Positions 43,408-52,027 of a stretch of DNA of 57,748 nt are shown here, piece after piece (positions within the stretch are counted from its first letter, which is position 1; each line of letters begins with the position of its first letter). The stretch is from Acetobacteraceae bacterium. GTDB lineage: Bacteria > Pseudomonadota > Alphaproteobacteria > Acetobacterales > Acetobacteraceae. Below the pieces are notes generated by a model that did no database searches, was not told the origin of the DNA, and worked only from the letters and a program-made list of their open reading frames with translations. A program made the translations under genes and the position numbers. Location: NCBI GenBank assembly GCA_027488195.1, contig JAIYCD010000205.1, forward strand, positions 1 to 57,748. Direction: 5' to 3'.

Positions 43408-44791
43408 CATCTCGATCCGCGTCGAGGGCCTGTCCAAGGCCTATCGCATCTACCCGACTCCGACCGACCGACTTCGGCAGGCGATCATGCCGCGACTGCG
43501 CCGGATTGTGGCCCCGCTGCTCCGGGCAATCGGCCGGCCTGTCGAACCGCCGCCCTATTTCACCGAGTTCTGGGCGCTGCGCGAACTTTCCTTCGAGGTC
43601 GCCAAGGGCGAGACGGTCGGCATCATCGGCCGCAATGGCTCGGGCAAATCCACCTTGCTGCAACTCATCTGCGGTACGCTCACGCCGAGCCAGGGCCAGG
43701 TGAGCGTGCAAGGGCGCGTGGCAGCCCTGCTGGAGCTTGGCTCGGGCTTCAACCCGGAATATTGGGGCCGGGAGAACGTGTTCCTCAATGCCAGCGTGCT
43801 CGGCCTGACGCGCGAGGAGACGGTCGACAGGCTCGACGCCATTCTCGCCTTCGCTGACATCGGTGAATTCATCGACCAGCCGGTGAAAACCTATTCTTCC
43901 GGCATGGCCATGCGCCTCGCCTTCGCCGTCGTGGCGCATGTCGATGCCGATGTTCTCATCGTCGATGAAGCGCTGGCGGTGGGGGACGCCTATTTCCAGC
44001 AGAAATGTTTTCGCTGGCTGCGTGAATTCCAGAAGCGCGGGACGGTGCTCTTCTGCGGCCATGATCCGGGTGCCGTGATCAACCTCTGCTCCCGTGCCAT
44101 CTGGCTGGACCGCGGCGTCGTGCGCATGCTCGGCCCGGCGAAGCAGGTGACGGAAGCCTATGGCCTCTTCGTCCATGCCGCGACCATGGGGCTGCCCGAC
44201 ACGGCGGTCACACTGGCCACGGACACGGCAGCAGAGCCTCCATCATCAACGGCGGAAGCGGAGATCCCCGCAGATTTCGCCGTCGTGGATGAAGCGATAT
44301 TGCCCCCGCAGCAGGGCGGCGGCGTCTTCGGTTCCGGGCTCGCCGAGATCACCGGACTGGTCCTTACCGACGCGGCAGGCAGGCGTATCGTCGTTGTGCC
44401 AGGTGGGAGCGAGGTGGCTCTGATCGTGCGCGCCAGGGCCAGCGCCGCCCTATCCAGCGTGATCATGGGCTTTCAGGTCAAGGATCGCCTGGGCCAGGTC
44501 ATCTTTGTGGACAACACGTATCGCAGCTTCGCCGATCGGCCTGTCGATGTCGGGGCGGGAGAATCAGTTCGCGCGGAATTCAGGTTTCGCATCCCGGCAC
44601 TCCTCAGCGGAGAATATGCCGTCGGCGTGGCGATCGCGTCCGGCACGCAGGCGGAGCATATGGTGCACCACTTCGTGCATGAGGCCCTGGTCGTCCACAT
44701 CCAGACGGCCGATATCCTCATCGGCGTCCTCGCAGTGCCGCTGGACGATGTGAAGCTCACCGTCGAGGCCGAACAACCTCCATCCGGCTGA
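43397..44791 (+). CDS. wzt: Polysaccharide ABC transporter ATPase with C-terminal Wzt_C carbohydrate-binding domain
   Basis: A 464-residue ATPase. Walker A is GRNGSGKST at residues 78-86; KTYSSGMAMRLAFAV is the signature and VLIVDEALAVGD Walker B, with the H-loop in FCGHDPG. After residue ~310 a beta-sandwich follows (ITGLVLTDAAGRRIVVVPGG, MGFQVKDRLGQVIFVDNTYR, VRAEFRFRIPALLSGEYAVG), the Wzt_C domain that in other species binds the modified end of the O-chain before export. Its presence implies chain-terminus recognition, possibly of a methyl cap. It ends in a region convergent with the CDP-sugar operon. Confidence 0.92.
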   Translation: MCSDISIRVEGLSKAYRIYPTPTDRLRQAIMPRLRRIVAPLLRAIGRPVEPPPYFTEFWALRELSFEVAKGETVGIIGRNGSGKSTLLQLICGTLTPSQGQVSVQGRVAALLELGSGFNPEYWGRENVFLNASVLGLTREETVDRLDAILAFADIGEFIDQPVKTYSSGMAMRLAFAVVAHVDADVLIVDEALAVGDAYFQQKCFRWLREFQKRGTVLFCGHDPGAVINLCSRAIWLDRGVVRMLGPAKQVTEAYGLFVHAATMGLPDTAVTLATDTAAEPPSSTAEAEIPADFAVVDEAILPPQQGGGVFGSGLAEITGLVLTDAAGRRIVVVPGGSEVALIVRARASAALSSVIMGFQVKDRLGQVIFVDNTYRSFADRPVDVGAGESVRAEFRFRIPALLSGEYAVGVAIASGTQAEHMVHHFVHEALVVHIQTADILIGVLAVPLDDVKLTVEAEQPPSG

Positions 44792-45105
44792 CACCGCCCA
44801 AAGCCGCTCAGCCGGTCCGTATCCGCCAATCCGCGACGACGGTGGCAAGCGTCCTCTCCCGGGGCACGACCGGCACGCAGCCGAATATGCGCTTCGCGGC
44901 CGATGCGCCCCCATGGCGGTGGCATTGCCGGCCAGCGACGGCTGGCCGCGGGACGCCTTCACGAAGGCCGATCATCCGGATCGGCCGGGCGATGCCGCCC
45001 TGCAGGCGCAGGCGTTGATCGACGACATCAGCCGAGCGGGCGCGGCGCAGAGGGATTCGCGCCTCTCGTCACCAGGGATGTGGAACGTCGCCGGGCATCG
45101 CGGCC
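44792..45105. other. Convergent intergenic region with epimerase C-terminal remnant
   Basis: No complete gene. On the minus strand, about 44808-44905 translates to AKRIFGCVPVVPRERTLATV and VADWRIRTG followed by TGA, which looks like the last helix of an NDP-sugar epimerase/dehydratase ('a.r.lGw.P.v.leetl..tv.w'). The upstream 200 bases do not continue in any frame, so it would be a fragment only. A strong hairpin lies at 44929-44948. Confidence 0.35.
44929..44948. terminator. Hairpin between convergent operons
   Basis: CGGCCAGC and GCTGGCCG form a perfect 8-bp GC-rich stem around the loop GACG. It lies between the wzt stop and the CmcI-like stop and could act on both transcripts, though no T-tract is present on either side. 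Confidence 0.45.
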
Positions 45106-45861
45106 TCAGACGCGGATCAGCCAGCCATCCGGGTGGTGGGAGCAATCCGGCACTTCGCTGCTCTCATCGAAGGGCCGCGCCGCCTTGGACATCCGGAACT
45201 CCGGCCGCGCGGCGAGGAATTCGGCGATGGCGGTGCGCGGGTTGTTCCAATCCCAATCGGCATCGGTGCGCGGCATGCCGGCGACCAGCTCCATGACGCC
45301 GTCCTGCACCAGCAGATGGCAGCCCGGCGTGACGAGATCGGCATAGGCGCCGAGCTCGCCGGCGACATGTGCCTTGGAGTGGTTGGAGTCGAGGATCACC
45401 ATGACCTTCTCGCCCGGCTTGATCAGCGCGCGCACCTGATCGACCGTCGCCTTGCCCGTGCTGTCGCCCTCGATGAGGCTGATGCGCTTGATCATCGGAT
45501 GCGCCTCGATGGCGGTCCGGTTGTGCTTGCGGATCTCGATGTCCACGCCGATGACGCGGCCATGGCCCATCGCCTCGAAGAGACTGGCGTAATAGATCAG
45601 CGAACCGCCATGGGCCACGCCGGTCTCCACGATCACATCGGGCTTGGTGGCGAAGATCGCCTCCTGGATGCGCACCATGTCGTCCGGCAACTGGATGATG
45701 GGGCGCCCCATCCAGGAAAAGGCGTAGGAGTACTTCCGCACCCAGCCCACGCGCACCCACAGATCGGCCAGCGCATCGAAGCTTTCCTTGCTGAAGAGGT
45801 CCGTCGTGCTGCCATCGGCGAGGGTGGCGGTCTTGGTGTCGGTGTCGAAGGTGATCTTCAT
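45106..45861 (-). CDS. Cephalosporin hydroxylase/CmcI family protein
   Basis: A 251-residue protein of the CmcI/rhamnosyl O-methyltransferase family, a Rossmann methyltransferase-like fold. Motifs: VIVETGVAHGGSLIYYAS (motif I), VIGVDIEIRKHNRTAIEAHP, VMVILDSNHSKAHVAGEL and LLVQDGVMELVAG. Members in glycan clusters are thought to be sugar O-methyltransferases that use a metal ion; the cephalosporin name is historical. ATG 45861 follows the RfbC-like stop by 31 bases, so it is the last gene of the CDP-sugar operon and probably methylates the deoxysugar or its polymer. Confidence 0.85.
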   Translation of the reverse strand: MKITFDTDTKTATLADGSTTDLFSKESFDALADLWVRVGWVRKYSYAFSWMGRPIIQLPDDMVRIQEAIFATKPDVIVETGVAHGGSLIYYASLFEAMGHGRVIGVDIEIRKHNRTAIEAHPMIKRISLIEGDSTGKATVDQVRALIKPGEKVMVILDSNHSKAHVAGELGAYADLVTPGCHLLVQDGVMELVAGMPRTDADWDWNNPRTAIAEFLAARPEFRMSKAARPFDESSEVPDCSHHPDGWLIRV

Positions 45862-45892
45862 GGCGAGGTCGCTTCTCGTTGATGGGCTTGTG

Positions 45893-46426
45893 TCAGATGG
45901 GCGGAAGCGTGGGCAGCGCGAGATCCCGTTCGGAGATGACGCTGACGGGCAACGGCCAGGGAATGGCAAGGCTCGGATCATCGTAGCGCAGGCCGGCGGC
46001 GGCGCCGTCCACGAAATTCGTGCCCATCAGGTAGCAGACCTCGGTGTCATCGCGCAGCGTCTGGAAACCATGGGCAAAGCCGGCCGGGGCATAGAGGGCG
46101 TCGCGATTGTCCTCGCTCAACTCGACCGAGAACCATTGGCGATAGGTGGCGGAGGCGGGCCGCAAATCCACGAGAACATCGAGGATGGCGCCGCGTGTGC
46201 AGGAGATGATCTTCACCTCCTCATGCGGCGCGACCTGAAAATGCAGTCCGCGGATCGTGCCGGCGCGGTTGTTGAAGGAAATATTGTGCTGCGGGTAATC
46301 GGCGTGCAGCCCGGCAGCGGCGAAGCTCTCCATGCAGAAGCTGCGCGCGAACCACCCACGGGCATCGGCCTTGCGGTCGAGCCGGATCAGCGCGGCATCC
46401 TGCAAAGGAAGGCGCTCGATCTGCAT
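45893..46426 (-). CDS. rfbC: dTDP-4-dehydrorhamnose 3,5-epimerase family protein
   Basis: A 177-residue cupin-fold epimerase. DARGWFARSF, then NISFNNRAGTIRGLHFQ with the catalytic His at position 62, CTRGAILDVLVDLRPASATY, LYAPAGFAHGFQTL and the later Asp/Tyr pocket EVCYLMGTNF are all standard RfbC features. Family members invert C3/C5 of 4-keto-6-deoxy sugars. In this operon the substrate should be a CDP- rather than dTDP-linked sugar, because only CDP-glucose enzymes are nearby. Start overlaps the C-methyltransferase stop (TGATG). Confidence 0.87.
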   Translation of the reverse strand: MQIERLPLQDAALIRLDRKADARGWFARSFCMESFAAAGLHADYPQHNISFNNRAGTIRGLHFQVAPHEEVKIISCTRGAILDVLVDLRPASATYRQWFSVELSEDNRDALYAPAGFAHGFQTLRDDTEVCYLMGTNFVDGAAAGLRYDDPSLAIPWPLPVSVISERDLALPTLPPI

Positions 46427-47649
46427 CAGAAGAATTGCAGATCGGGGATGGCGGTGACCCATTGGGCGCCCCATTCCCGCACGCCCGGATTCTGGCCGAT
46501 CACCTCGTCGCGGACATTCCATGGCAGGATCACGATGTAGTCCGGCCTGGTCTCGTAAAGGCGCTCGACGCCATGGATCGGCAGGCGGCTGCCGGGCATC
46601 AGCTTGTCCTGCTTGGCAGGGTTCTTGTCGACGACATAGGCGATGAGGTCGGCGCCGGCGCCGCAGTAGTTCAGCAGCGTGTTGCCCTTCGCCGCCGCGC
46701 CATAGGCGGCGACGGTTTTGCCCTCCGCCCTGGCGCCGCGCAGGAAAGCCAGGAGATCGTCGCGCACCTTGGCGACGCGTGGCGCGAAATCATCATAGGC
46801 CGCCGGCGTATCCAGCCCGGCCGCCGCTTCCTGGGCGCGCGCGGCGGTCAGGTCGGCGGTGGGCGCGTGGCTCGCGCTCACATGGCAGCAGAAGACGCGC
46901 AACGAGCCGCCATGGGTCGGATGGGTCTCGACATCGAAGGCGCGCAACCCGTGCGAGGCCAGCAGCCGCTCCACGAAGAGCAGCGAGAGGTAGGAGTAGT
47001 GCTCATGATAGATCGTGTCGAACTGCACGAGCTTGATGAGGTTCAGCAGGTGCGGAAACTCGATGGTCCACACGCCTTCGGGCTTCAGCAGCAGCGGCAC
47101 GCCGGAGACGAAGTCGTTGATATCGGGCACATGGGCCAGCACGTTGTTGGACGCCATCAGATCCGCGGCGATGCCGGCCGCCTTGAGACGGGCGCCCGTC
47201 TCCTTGCCGAAGAACGCCACTTCAGTGGCCACGCCGTTGGCCACCGCGACCTGGGCGACATTGGCCGCCGGCTCGATCCCCAGAACCGGCACGCCGCGCT
47301 GGACGAAGTATTGCAGCAGATAGCCGTCATTGGACGCGATCTCGACCACCCGGCTCTGCGGCCCGAGGCCGAAGCGCGCGATCATCGACTGCGCGTAGGT
47401 GTCGCAATGCGCCAGCCAGCTCGTCGAGAAGGAAGAGAAATAGGCGTAGTCCGAGAAGATCGCATCCGCCGGCACGGCATCGGCGACCTGCACGAGGAAG
47501 CAGGAATCACAGACCCGCGCGCAAAGCTCATAGGCGGGGTCCGGCGCGGGGGTGCCGGGGGCGGCATAGGAATTGGCGAGCGCCGTCTTGCCCAGATCCA
47601 CGAGGACGCGCGTCAGCGGGCTTCCACAATAGCGGCAGCTTTCGGTCAT
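46426..47649 (-). CDS. NDP-hexose C-methyltransferase (Methyltransf_13/14 type)
   Basis: A 407-residue enzyme with the three-part layout of sugar C-methyltransferases. The N-terminal zinc-binding domain has CRYCGSPL and later CARVCDSCFLVQ. The SAM core reads VVEIASNDGYLLQYFVQRGV, VLGIEPAANVAQVA and IEFPHLLNLIKLVQFDTIYH with HEHYSYLSL. The C-terminal domain contains TVAAYGAAAKGNTLLNYCG and ends IPDLQFF. Homologues such as TylCIII, NovU and TcaB9 methylate a carbon (C3 or C5) of 4-keto-6-deoxy hexoses. It overlaps rfbG by 4 bases and rfbC by 1, so the product is most likely a branched-chain 6-deoxyhexose. Confidence 0.9.
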   Translation of the reverse strand: MTESCRYCGSPLTRVLVDLGKTALANSYAAPGTPAPDPAYELCARVCDSCFLVQVADAVPADAIFSDYAYFSSFSTSWLAHCDTYAQSMIARFGLGPQSRVVEIASNDGYLLQYFVQRGVPVLGIEPAANVAQVAVANGVATEVAFFGKETGARLKAAGIAADLMASNNVLAHVPDINDFVSGVPLLLKPEGVWTIEFPHLLNLIKLVQFDTIYHEHYSYLSLLFVERLLASHGLRAFDVETHPTHGGSLRVFCCHVSASHAPTADLTAARAQEAAAGLDTPAAYDDFAPRVAKVRDDLLAFLRGARAEGKTVAAYGAAAKGNTLLNYCGAGADLIAYVVDKNPAKQDKLMPGSRLPIHGVERLYETRPDYIVILPWNVRDEVIGQNPGVREWGAQWVTAIPDLQFF

Positions 47650-48707
47650 GCGAGGCGGTCCTCAAATTCGGCGATCTGGCGATCGGTGAAGGCCACCATA
47701 TCCAGGCCCTGGTCGAACGCGGCATACCAGGCGGCTGTCCAGGCAATCGCTTCCGCGGCGGCCAGGCGCGGGCGCCAGGGCAGGATGGCGGTGGCGCGGC
47801 TGGCGTCGATGGCGAGCGTGGGCGCTTCCTTCAAATGCTCGCCCGGTGCCTGCACCCAGCCGGTGTTGCCGGCAGCGCCATAGGCGCGCTGGAAGGCGTC
47901 GGCCACCTGGCTGACAGTGACGGGGCCATCCTGGACGGGTCCGAAATTCAGCGACCGCTCACGCAGGCCGCCGACCAGCGCCTCGACGAAATCGAGATAT
48001 CCCGCCACTGGCTCCAGCACATGTTGCCAGGGACGGGTCGCCTCCGGGTAGCGCAGCGAGACCGGCTCGCCCGCCTGCTGCGCGCGCCAGAGGTCGGGCA
48101 CGATGCGATCCGCCGACCAGTCGCCGCCACCGATCACATTGCCCGCGCGCGCCGTTGCGACGGGGCCACCCAGCGCACGGCCAAAGCTGCGGGAAAACGA
48201 CGAAACGGCGATCTCGCAGGCCGCCTTGGAGGCCGAATAGGGGTCGGAACCGCCCACCGGGTCGCTCTCGACGAAGGCCCGGCCTGAACCGTCATTCTCG
48301 TAGACCTTGTCGCTCGTGATGACGAGGCAGGCTTCGAGACCCGGGCGGTCGCGCAGCGCATCGAGCACGCGCAGCGTGCCCTGGACGTTGATGTCGAAGG
48401 TCTCCAGCGGCGCCGCATAGCTGCGCCGCACCAGGGCCTGCGCCGCCATGTGCAGCACGATCTGGGGGCGGGCGGCGTCCATTGCGGCGGCCACGGCGGC
48501 GGCATCGCGGATATCGCCGATCCGCGAGCGCGGATCGGCGCCCAGACCCATCAGCACGGAGAGGTTCGGCTCGGTTTCAGGCGCGAGCGCGAGGCCGGTG
48601 ACCTCCGCCCCCATGCGCGTCAGCCAGGCCCAGGCCCAGGCACCCTTGAAGCCCGTCTGCCCGGTGAGGAGGACACGGCGCCCACGCCAGAAATCAGCTT
48701 GCGGCAT
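47646..48707 (-). CDS. rfbG: CDP-glucose 4,6-dehydratase
   Basis: A 353-residue short-chain dehydratase. The NAD motif is VLLTGQTGFKGAWAWAWL, in which GQTGFKG is characteristic of RfbG. LHMAAQALVRRSY and the catalytic YSASKAA (within GGSDPYSASKAACEIA) follow, with NVIGGGDWSADRIVPDLWRA, an RfbG-specific block. It converts CDP-glucose to CDP-4-keto-6-deoxyglucose, the branch point for 6-deoxy and 3,6-dideoxy sugars. It begins 6 bases after rfbF. Confidence 0.92.
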   Translation of the reverse strand: MPQADFWRGRRVLLTGQTGFKGAWAWAWLTRMGAEVTGLALAPETEPNLSVLMGLGADPRSRIGDIRDAAAVAAAMDAARPQIVLHMAAQALVRRSYAAPLETFDINVQGTLRVLDALRDRPGLEACLVITSDKVYENDGSGRAFVESDPVGGSDPYSASKAACEIAVSSFSRSFGRALGGPVATARAGNVIGGGDWSADRIVPDLWRAQQAGEPVSLRYPEATRPWQHVLEPVAGYLDFVEALVGGLRERSLNFGPVQDGPVTVSQVADAFQRAYGAAGNTGWVQAPGEHLKEAPTLAIDASRATAILPWRPRLAAAEAIAWTAAWYAAFDQGLDMVAFTDRQIAEFEDRLA

Positions 48708-48713
48708 CCCGGG

Positions 48714-49487
48714 TCAGGCCCAGACATTCCAGGGCGCGCGGCCGCTCTGCCACAGGGATTCCAGGTGGTTCTTGTCGCGCAGCGTGTCCATCGCATGCCA
48801 AAAGCCATCATGCTGATAGGCGCCGAGCTGGCCCTGGGCCGCGAGGGATTGCAGCGGTTCCGCCTCCCAGGCCGTCGTATCCCCGGGAATCCGGCTCAAC
48901 ACGTCGGTTTCGAGCGCGAAGAAGCCGCCATTGATGTAGCCGCCATCGCCCGGCGGCTTTTCCTGGAATTCCCGCACCAGGCCATCCTCGATTCGCGTTG
49001 AGCCGTAGCGCCCCGGCGGCTTCACGGCCGTCACGGTCGCGGCCTTGCCGAGCTTGCGGTGCTGGGCCAGCAGCCCCTCGATCGAGATGTCGGCGACGCC
49101 GTCGCCATAGGTCATCAGAAAGGTCTCGCCCGGCGTGAGCAAATGGCCGACACGCTTCAGCCGGCCGCCGGTCAGGGTTTCAGCGCCCGTATCGACGATG
49201 GTCACGCGCCAAGCCTCGGCGGAGTTGCGGTGGTATTCCACTGTCTGGGCCGCCATGTCGAAGGTCACGTCCGACCGGTGCAGGACGTAATTGGCGAAGT
49301 ATTCCTTGAGCATATAGCCGCGATAGCCGGCGCAGATGATGAAGTCCGTCGCACCCTGGCTCGCGTAGATCTTCATGATGTGCCAGATGATGGGGAACCC
49401 GCCGATCTCGATCATCGGCTTGGGGCGAAGATGGCTTTCCTCGGAAATGCGTGTGCCGAGGCCGCCGGCCAGGATGACAACCTTCAT
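48714..49487 (-). CDS. rfbF: Glucose-1-phosphate cytidylyltransferase
   Basis: A 257-residue nucleotidyltransferase. It starts MKVVILAGGLGTRISEESHL and continues RPKPMIEIGGFPIIWHIMKI, the RfbF signature. FIICAGYRGYMLKEYFANYV, MTYGDGVADISIEGL and the insert AVKPPGRYGSTRIEDG agree. It makes CDP-glucose from CTP and glucose-1-phosphate in the cytoplasm. ATG 49487 gives the family start; the longer open frame upstream is spurious. A 151-bp gap separates it from the upstream reductase gene. Confidence 0.92.
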   Translation of the reverse strand: MKVVILAGGLGTRISEESHLRPKPMIEIGGFPIIWHIMKIYASQGATDFIICAGYRGYMLKEYFANYVLHRSDVTFDMAAQTVEYHRNSAEAWRVTIVDTGAETLTGGRLKRVGHLLTPGETFLMTYGDGVADISIEGLLAQHRKLGKAATVTAVKPPGRYGSTRIEDGLVREFQEKPPGDGGYINGGFFALETDVLSRIPGDTTAWEAEPLQSLAAQGQLGAYQHDGFWHAMDTLRDKNHLESLWQSGRAPWNVWA

Positions 49488-49638
49488 GCGTGTTCCTAAA
49501 CCCGTCGCATACGGCGCCGTGTGATCGTGTCTCATTGTCGAAATCCAGGCGACTTTCGTGCGCCCATTTCCGCTCCGAGGTCCTGTTAGAACACACGCCA
49601 AGCCTTGTCCAATGCGTGTAACCGGGCGTGACCGGCCC

Positions 49639-50532
49639 TTATGCCACGAAGCGCGCCACGCCGTCCCGCCAGCCAATCCGCGGCGTGAAGCCGACTTCGT
49701 TGCGCAGCCGTGCCACATCCGCCACCAGAACGGCCGGGTCGCCGTCCCGCAGCGGCAGCGCGCCAAAGCGCAGCAAAGCCGGGTCGGCGCCCATGGCCCG
49801 CGCCGCCTCCACCGCCACCTCTCGCAGGGACGGACCGACCCCCGTGCCGAGATTCACCGGCCCCGTCACCGCCGAACGCGCCAGCGCGGCGAGCCCGGCC
49901 CCCACATCGTCGATGTGGATGAAGTCCCGCCGCTGGGTGCCTGGGGAGGTGTCGAAGGGCCGGCCCTCGCGCAGACTCCGAACGAGGGAGGGCAGGAAGC
50001 GTGCCTCGCCATCGCCTGGCCCGTAGGGGAAGAAGAGCCGTGCCCATGCGGTCGCCCCCCCCATGAGATGCGCGGCCTCGTAGGCCTCGCACAGGGCCAG
50101 CTTGCAGCGGCCATAGGGGGTGGCCGGCACCGTGGGGCTGCGGCCCTCGGCATAGACTTCCCCCATCCAGGCATATTCCGCGCAACTGCCCACGCCGACG
50201 GCCCGGCGGCCGCCCCCAGCCAGGAAGAGCTGAAGCATGCGGGCCCCGGAGGCGAGCCAAGCCAGGTTCGCCGGCGCCTTCCAATAGGTGCCGTGGCTGA
50301 CATCCCAGGCGCAATGGATCAGGTGAGTGGGAGATACTCGGCTCAGCAGAGCCGCGACATCTTCATCCGCAAGGAGGTCGCAGCGGTGCATGGTAACGCC
50401 GGCGGGGCCGGGCCGGCCTGTGGCAGTCACGCCATGGACGTCCGCACCTGACGCAACCAGCGCGCGGGCCGCTGCGCTGCCGATGAAGCCGGTCGCGCCG
50501 GTAACGAGAAAACATTCTGAGCGCACGCGCAA
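49639..50532 (-). CDS. NAD-dependent epimerase/reductase (NDP-deoxysugar)
   Basis: A 297-residue extended short-chain dehydrogenase. The NAD motif is FLVTGATGFIGSAAARALVA; the active site has VGSCAEYAW and TPYGRCKLAL (YxxxK). RLFFPYGPGDGEARFLPSLV and RRDFIHIDDVGAGLAALA match CDP-abequose/paratose-synthase-like and GDP-sugar reductases. In this operon it is the natural candidate for the final 4-keto reduction of the CDP-deoxysugar. No ATG is in frame: TTG at 50532 or GTG at 50526 is the probable start. The next 1.5 kb upstream is gene-poor, so its promoter lies there. Confidence 0.82.
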   Translation of the reverse strand: MRVRSECFLVTGATGFIGSAAARALVASGADVHGVTATGRPGPAGVTMHRCDLLADEDVAALLSRVSPTHLIHCAWDVSHGTYWKAPANLAWLASGARMLQLFLAGGGRRAVGVGSCAEYAWMGEVYAEGRSPTVPATPYGRCKLALCEAYEAAHLMGGATAWARLFFPYGPGDGEARFLPSLVRSLREGRPFDTSPGTQRRDFIHIDDVGAGLAALARSAVTGPVNLGTGVGPSLREVAVEAARAMGADPALLRFGALPLRDGDPAVLVADVARLRNEVGFTPRIGWRDGVARFVA

Positions 50533-50799
50533 AGGTTACGCCACGCGGGTTGAGGGGTGCAATCATCCCCGCATAGATTCAGGCCCCGAACCTGTGCGGG
50601 TCATGCCTCTGCCTTCGACTCGGCATGGCAGGCGAGCAGACAGATTCTTCGCAAGCGGGTACCCAATGTCGTCACAGTGCCATCCAGGTGGGGATCGCGC
50701 TGCTCCGCGCCCCCTGCCTCGTGCCCCGTGCCCCGTGCCCTGGTCATCGAGCAGACCACGCCCGCATGAGGCGGCATGCGGCGTCAGGGATCAGGAGCT

Positions 50800-51018
50800 T
50801 CAACCAATGGCCCGAGCGGCAACCGCCGACCAGCGTGCCAGGGAGGCGCGCTGCGCCTCGATCGCCGATACCCAGCCGGTCCGCACGCCATGGCGCGGCA
50901 CCTCGTCCAGCCATGAAACGAGGCGTTCGGCGTTGACGATCTCGAAGCCACCGATGTTGCGCTCGCCGACTGCCGAACCTTTGATCGTTGCCTGCCGGGA
51001 GTGAGCAACATGTGATGA
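50800..51018 (-). pseudogene. Unrecognised truncated coding remnant
   Basis: A 72-codon minus-strand frame, open from a stop at 51019 to TGA at 50800, with no normal start codon. The translation includes SAVGERNIGGFEIVNAERL, VSWLDEVPRHGVRTGWVSAI and ends RWSAVAARAIG. Its composition looks protein-like rather than random GC frame, but I recognise no family. Probably the tail of a degraded gene. Confidence 0.3.
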
Positions 51019-51379
51019 TCAAGCGCGGTGAGGAACGCCTGCGTCTCGCGCCATGCGGCGCATACGCGCCTCTTGCGCCCGCCTCAACTCCGCCGACGTG
51101 AAATGCCCCGGACGCCACGGCCGATATCTTCATGATTCTGGAAGGCCTGCTCGTCGCGCACGAGGATCCAACCGGGCGTGCCATCAGGCGGGCAATCGCC
51201 GCGGCGCCGCACAACCTCGGACACGGGCAAGCGGAGATCGTTCAGCAACCGAGCCATGGGTGCGCAGCCCACCGTCGGGGCCATGCTATCCGTGGAGAGG
51301 ATGGGCCGGGTGGGCGAAGAACCCGTTCGTGCGAGGGAGCCGCTGCCCTCCCCCCAGCCGCAGCCCCCGAGGCTCGCGG

Positions 51380-51492
51380 TCAGTGCCGGAACCGACCCAG
51401 GCCAAACCCACCGGTCAGTGTGTTGGTCTGGGCGAAGGCCGGGGCAGCGCTCAGCGCCAGGACCGGCAACGCCGCGAAGAGAATTTTTTCAT
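51380..51492 (-). pseudogene. Signal-peptide-bearing gene remnant
   Basis: The minus strand begins ATGAAAAAATTCTC. If one A were added to the run, it would read MKKILFAALPVLALSAAPAF then AQ, a textbook Sec signal peptide, followed by a short tail TNTLTGGFGLGRFRH and TGA at 51380. As it stands, the frame is shifted after codon 3 and stops soon after. I infer the remains of an exported or outer-membrane protein gene; the body is lost. Confidence 0.4.
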
Positions 51493-51766
51493 CTTTGGCA
51501 ACCCGATCCGTGATCGTGAACGATGGACGCCAGGCCTCACGGCCCACACCCTCAAACACATTGAATTCATTTTTTGAAAGATCTAAAATACTGTATTTTG
51601 AATTTCTTGTCCATATTTATTACTTATCAGTACTAATGCCGACTTTATGCTCTCAACGCGCACGTGCTGCAGACGGGTCGTCGGGTTCTGTTCTGGGTGC
51701 CCGCCCAGGCGAGGCCGGAGTGCAGAGATGATCGTCCGCCGCCCCTCCCGGACACGGGCAGTCGCG

Positions 51767-51794
51767 CCCATGCCTTTGCGCCCATGCCTTTGCG
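51767..51794. repeat. Tandem repeat, 2 x 14 bp
   Basis: CCCATGCCTTTGCG is present twice in immediate succession and a third copy begins as TCCAT at 51795. It lies in the decayed region left of the signalling cluster. Confidence 0.85.
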
Positions 51795-52027
51795 TCCATG
51801 GGGCAGCCAAAGCGCCAGCGGATGCACACGTCAAAGCTTCCAATAACGGAGATATTTGATGCATTTTTTTCGACATTTGTATTTCCCGATCCGACTTTCA
51901 CGGTCGGTAAAATTGAGCTAGACGGTTAACTCCTCGGGCAGTTCTATTTGGTGCGCTTCTCCTGGAATTAACTAAGTTTTTCCATGATTTCTACTTATAT
52001 TTAAATTGCACGCACTGAGATGGGCTG

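Larger units (their letters stand above)
50533..52027. other. Gene-poor, partly AT-rich decayed region
   Basis: About 1.5 kb without a convincing intact gene. It includes a reiterated CGTGCCCC stretch (~50718-50745), an orphan minus-strand frame (50800-51018), a signal-peptide remnant (51380-51492) and a 2 x 14 bp repeat (51767-51794). From ~51540 to 51640 and again from ~51850 to 52020 the sequence is strikingly AT-rich against the surrounding GC-rich DNA, which suits the promoter of the signalling cluster or acquired DNA. Confidence 0.6.
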
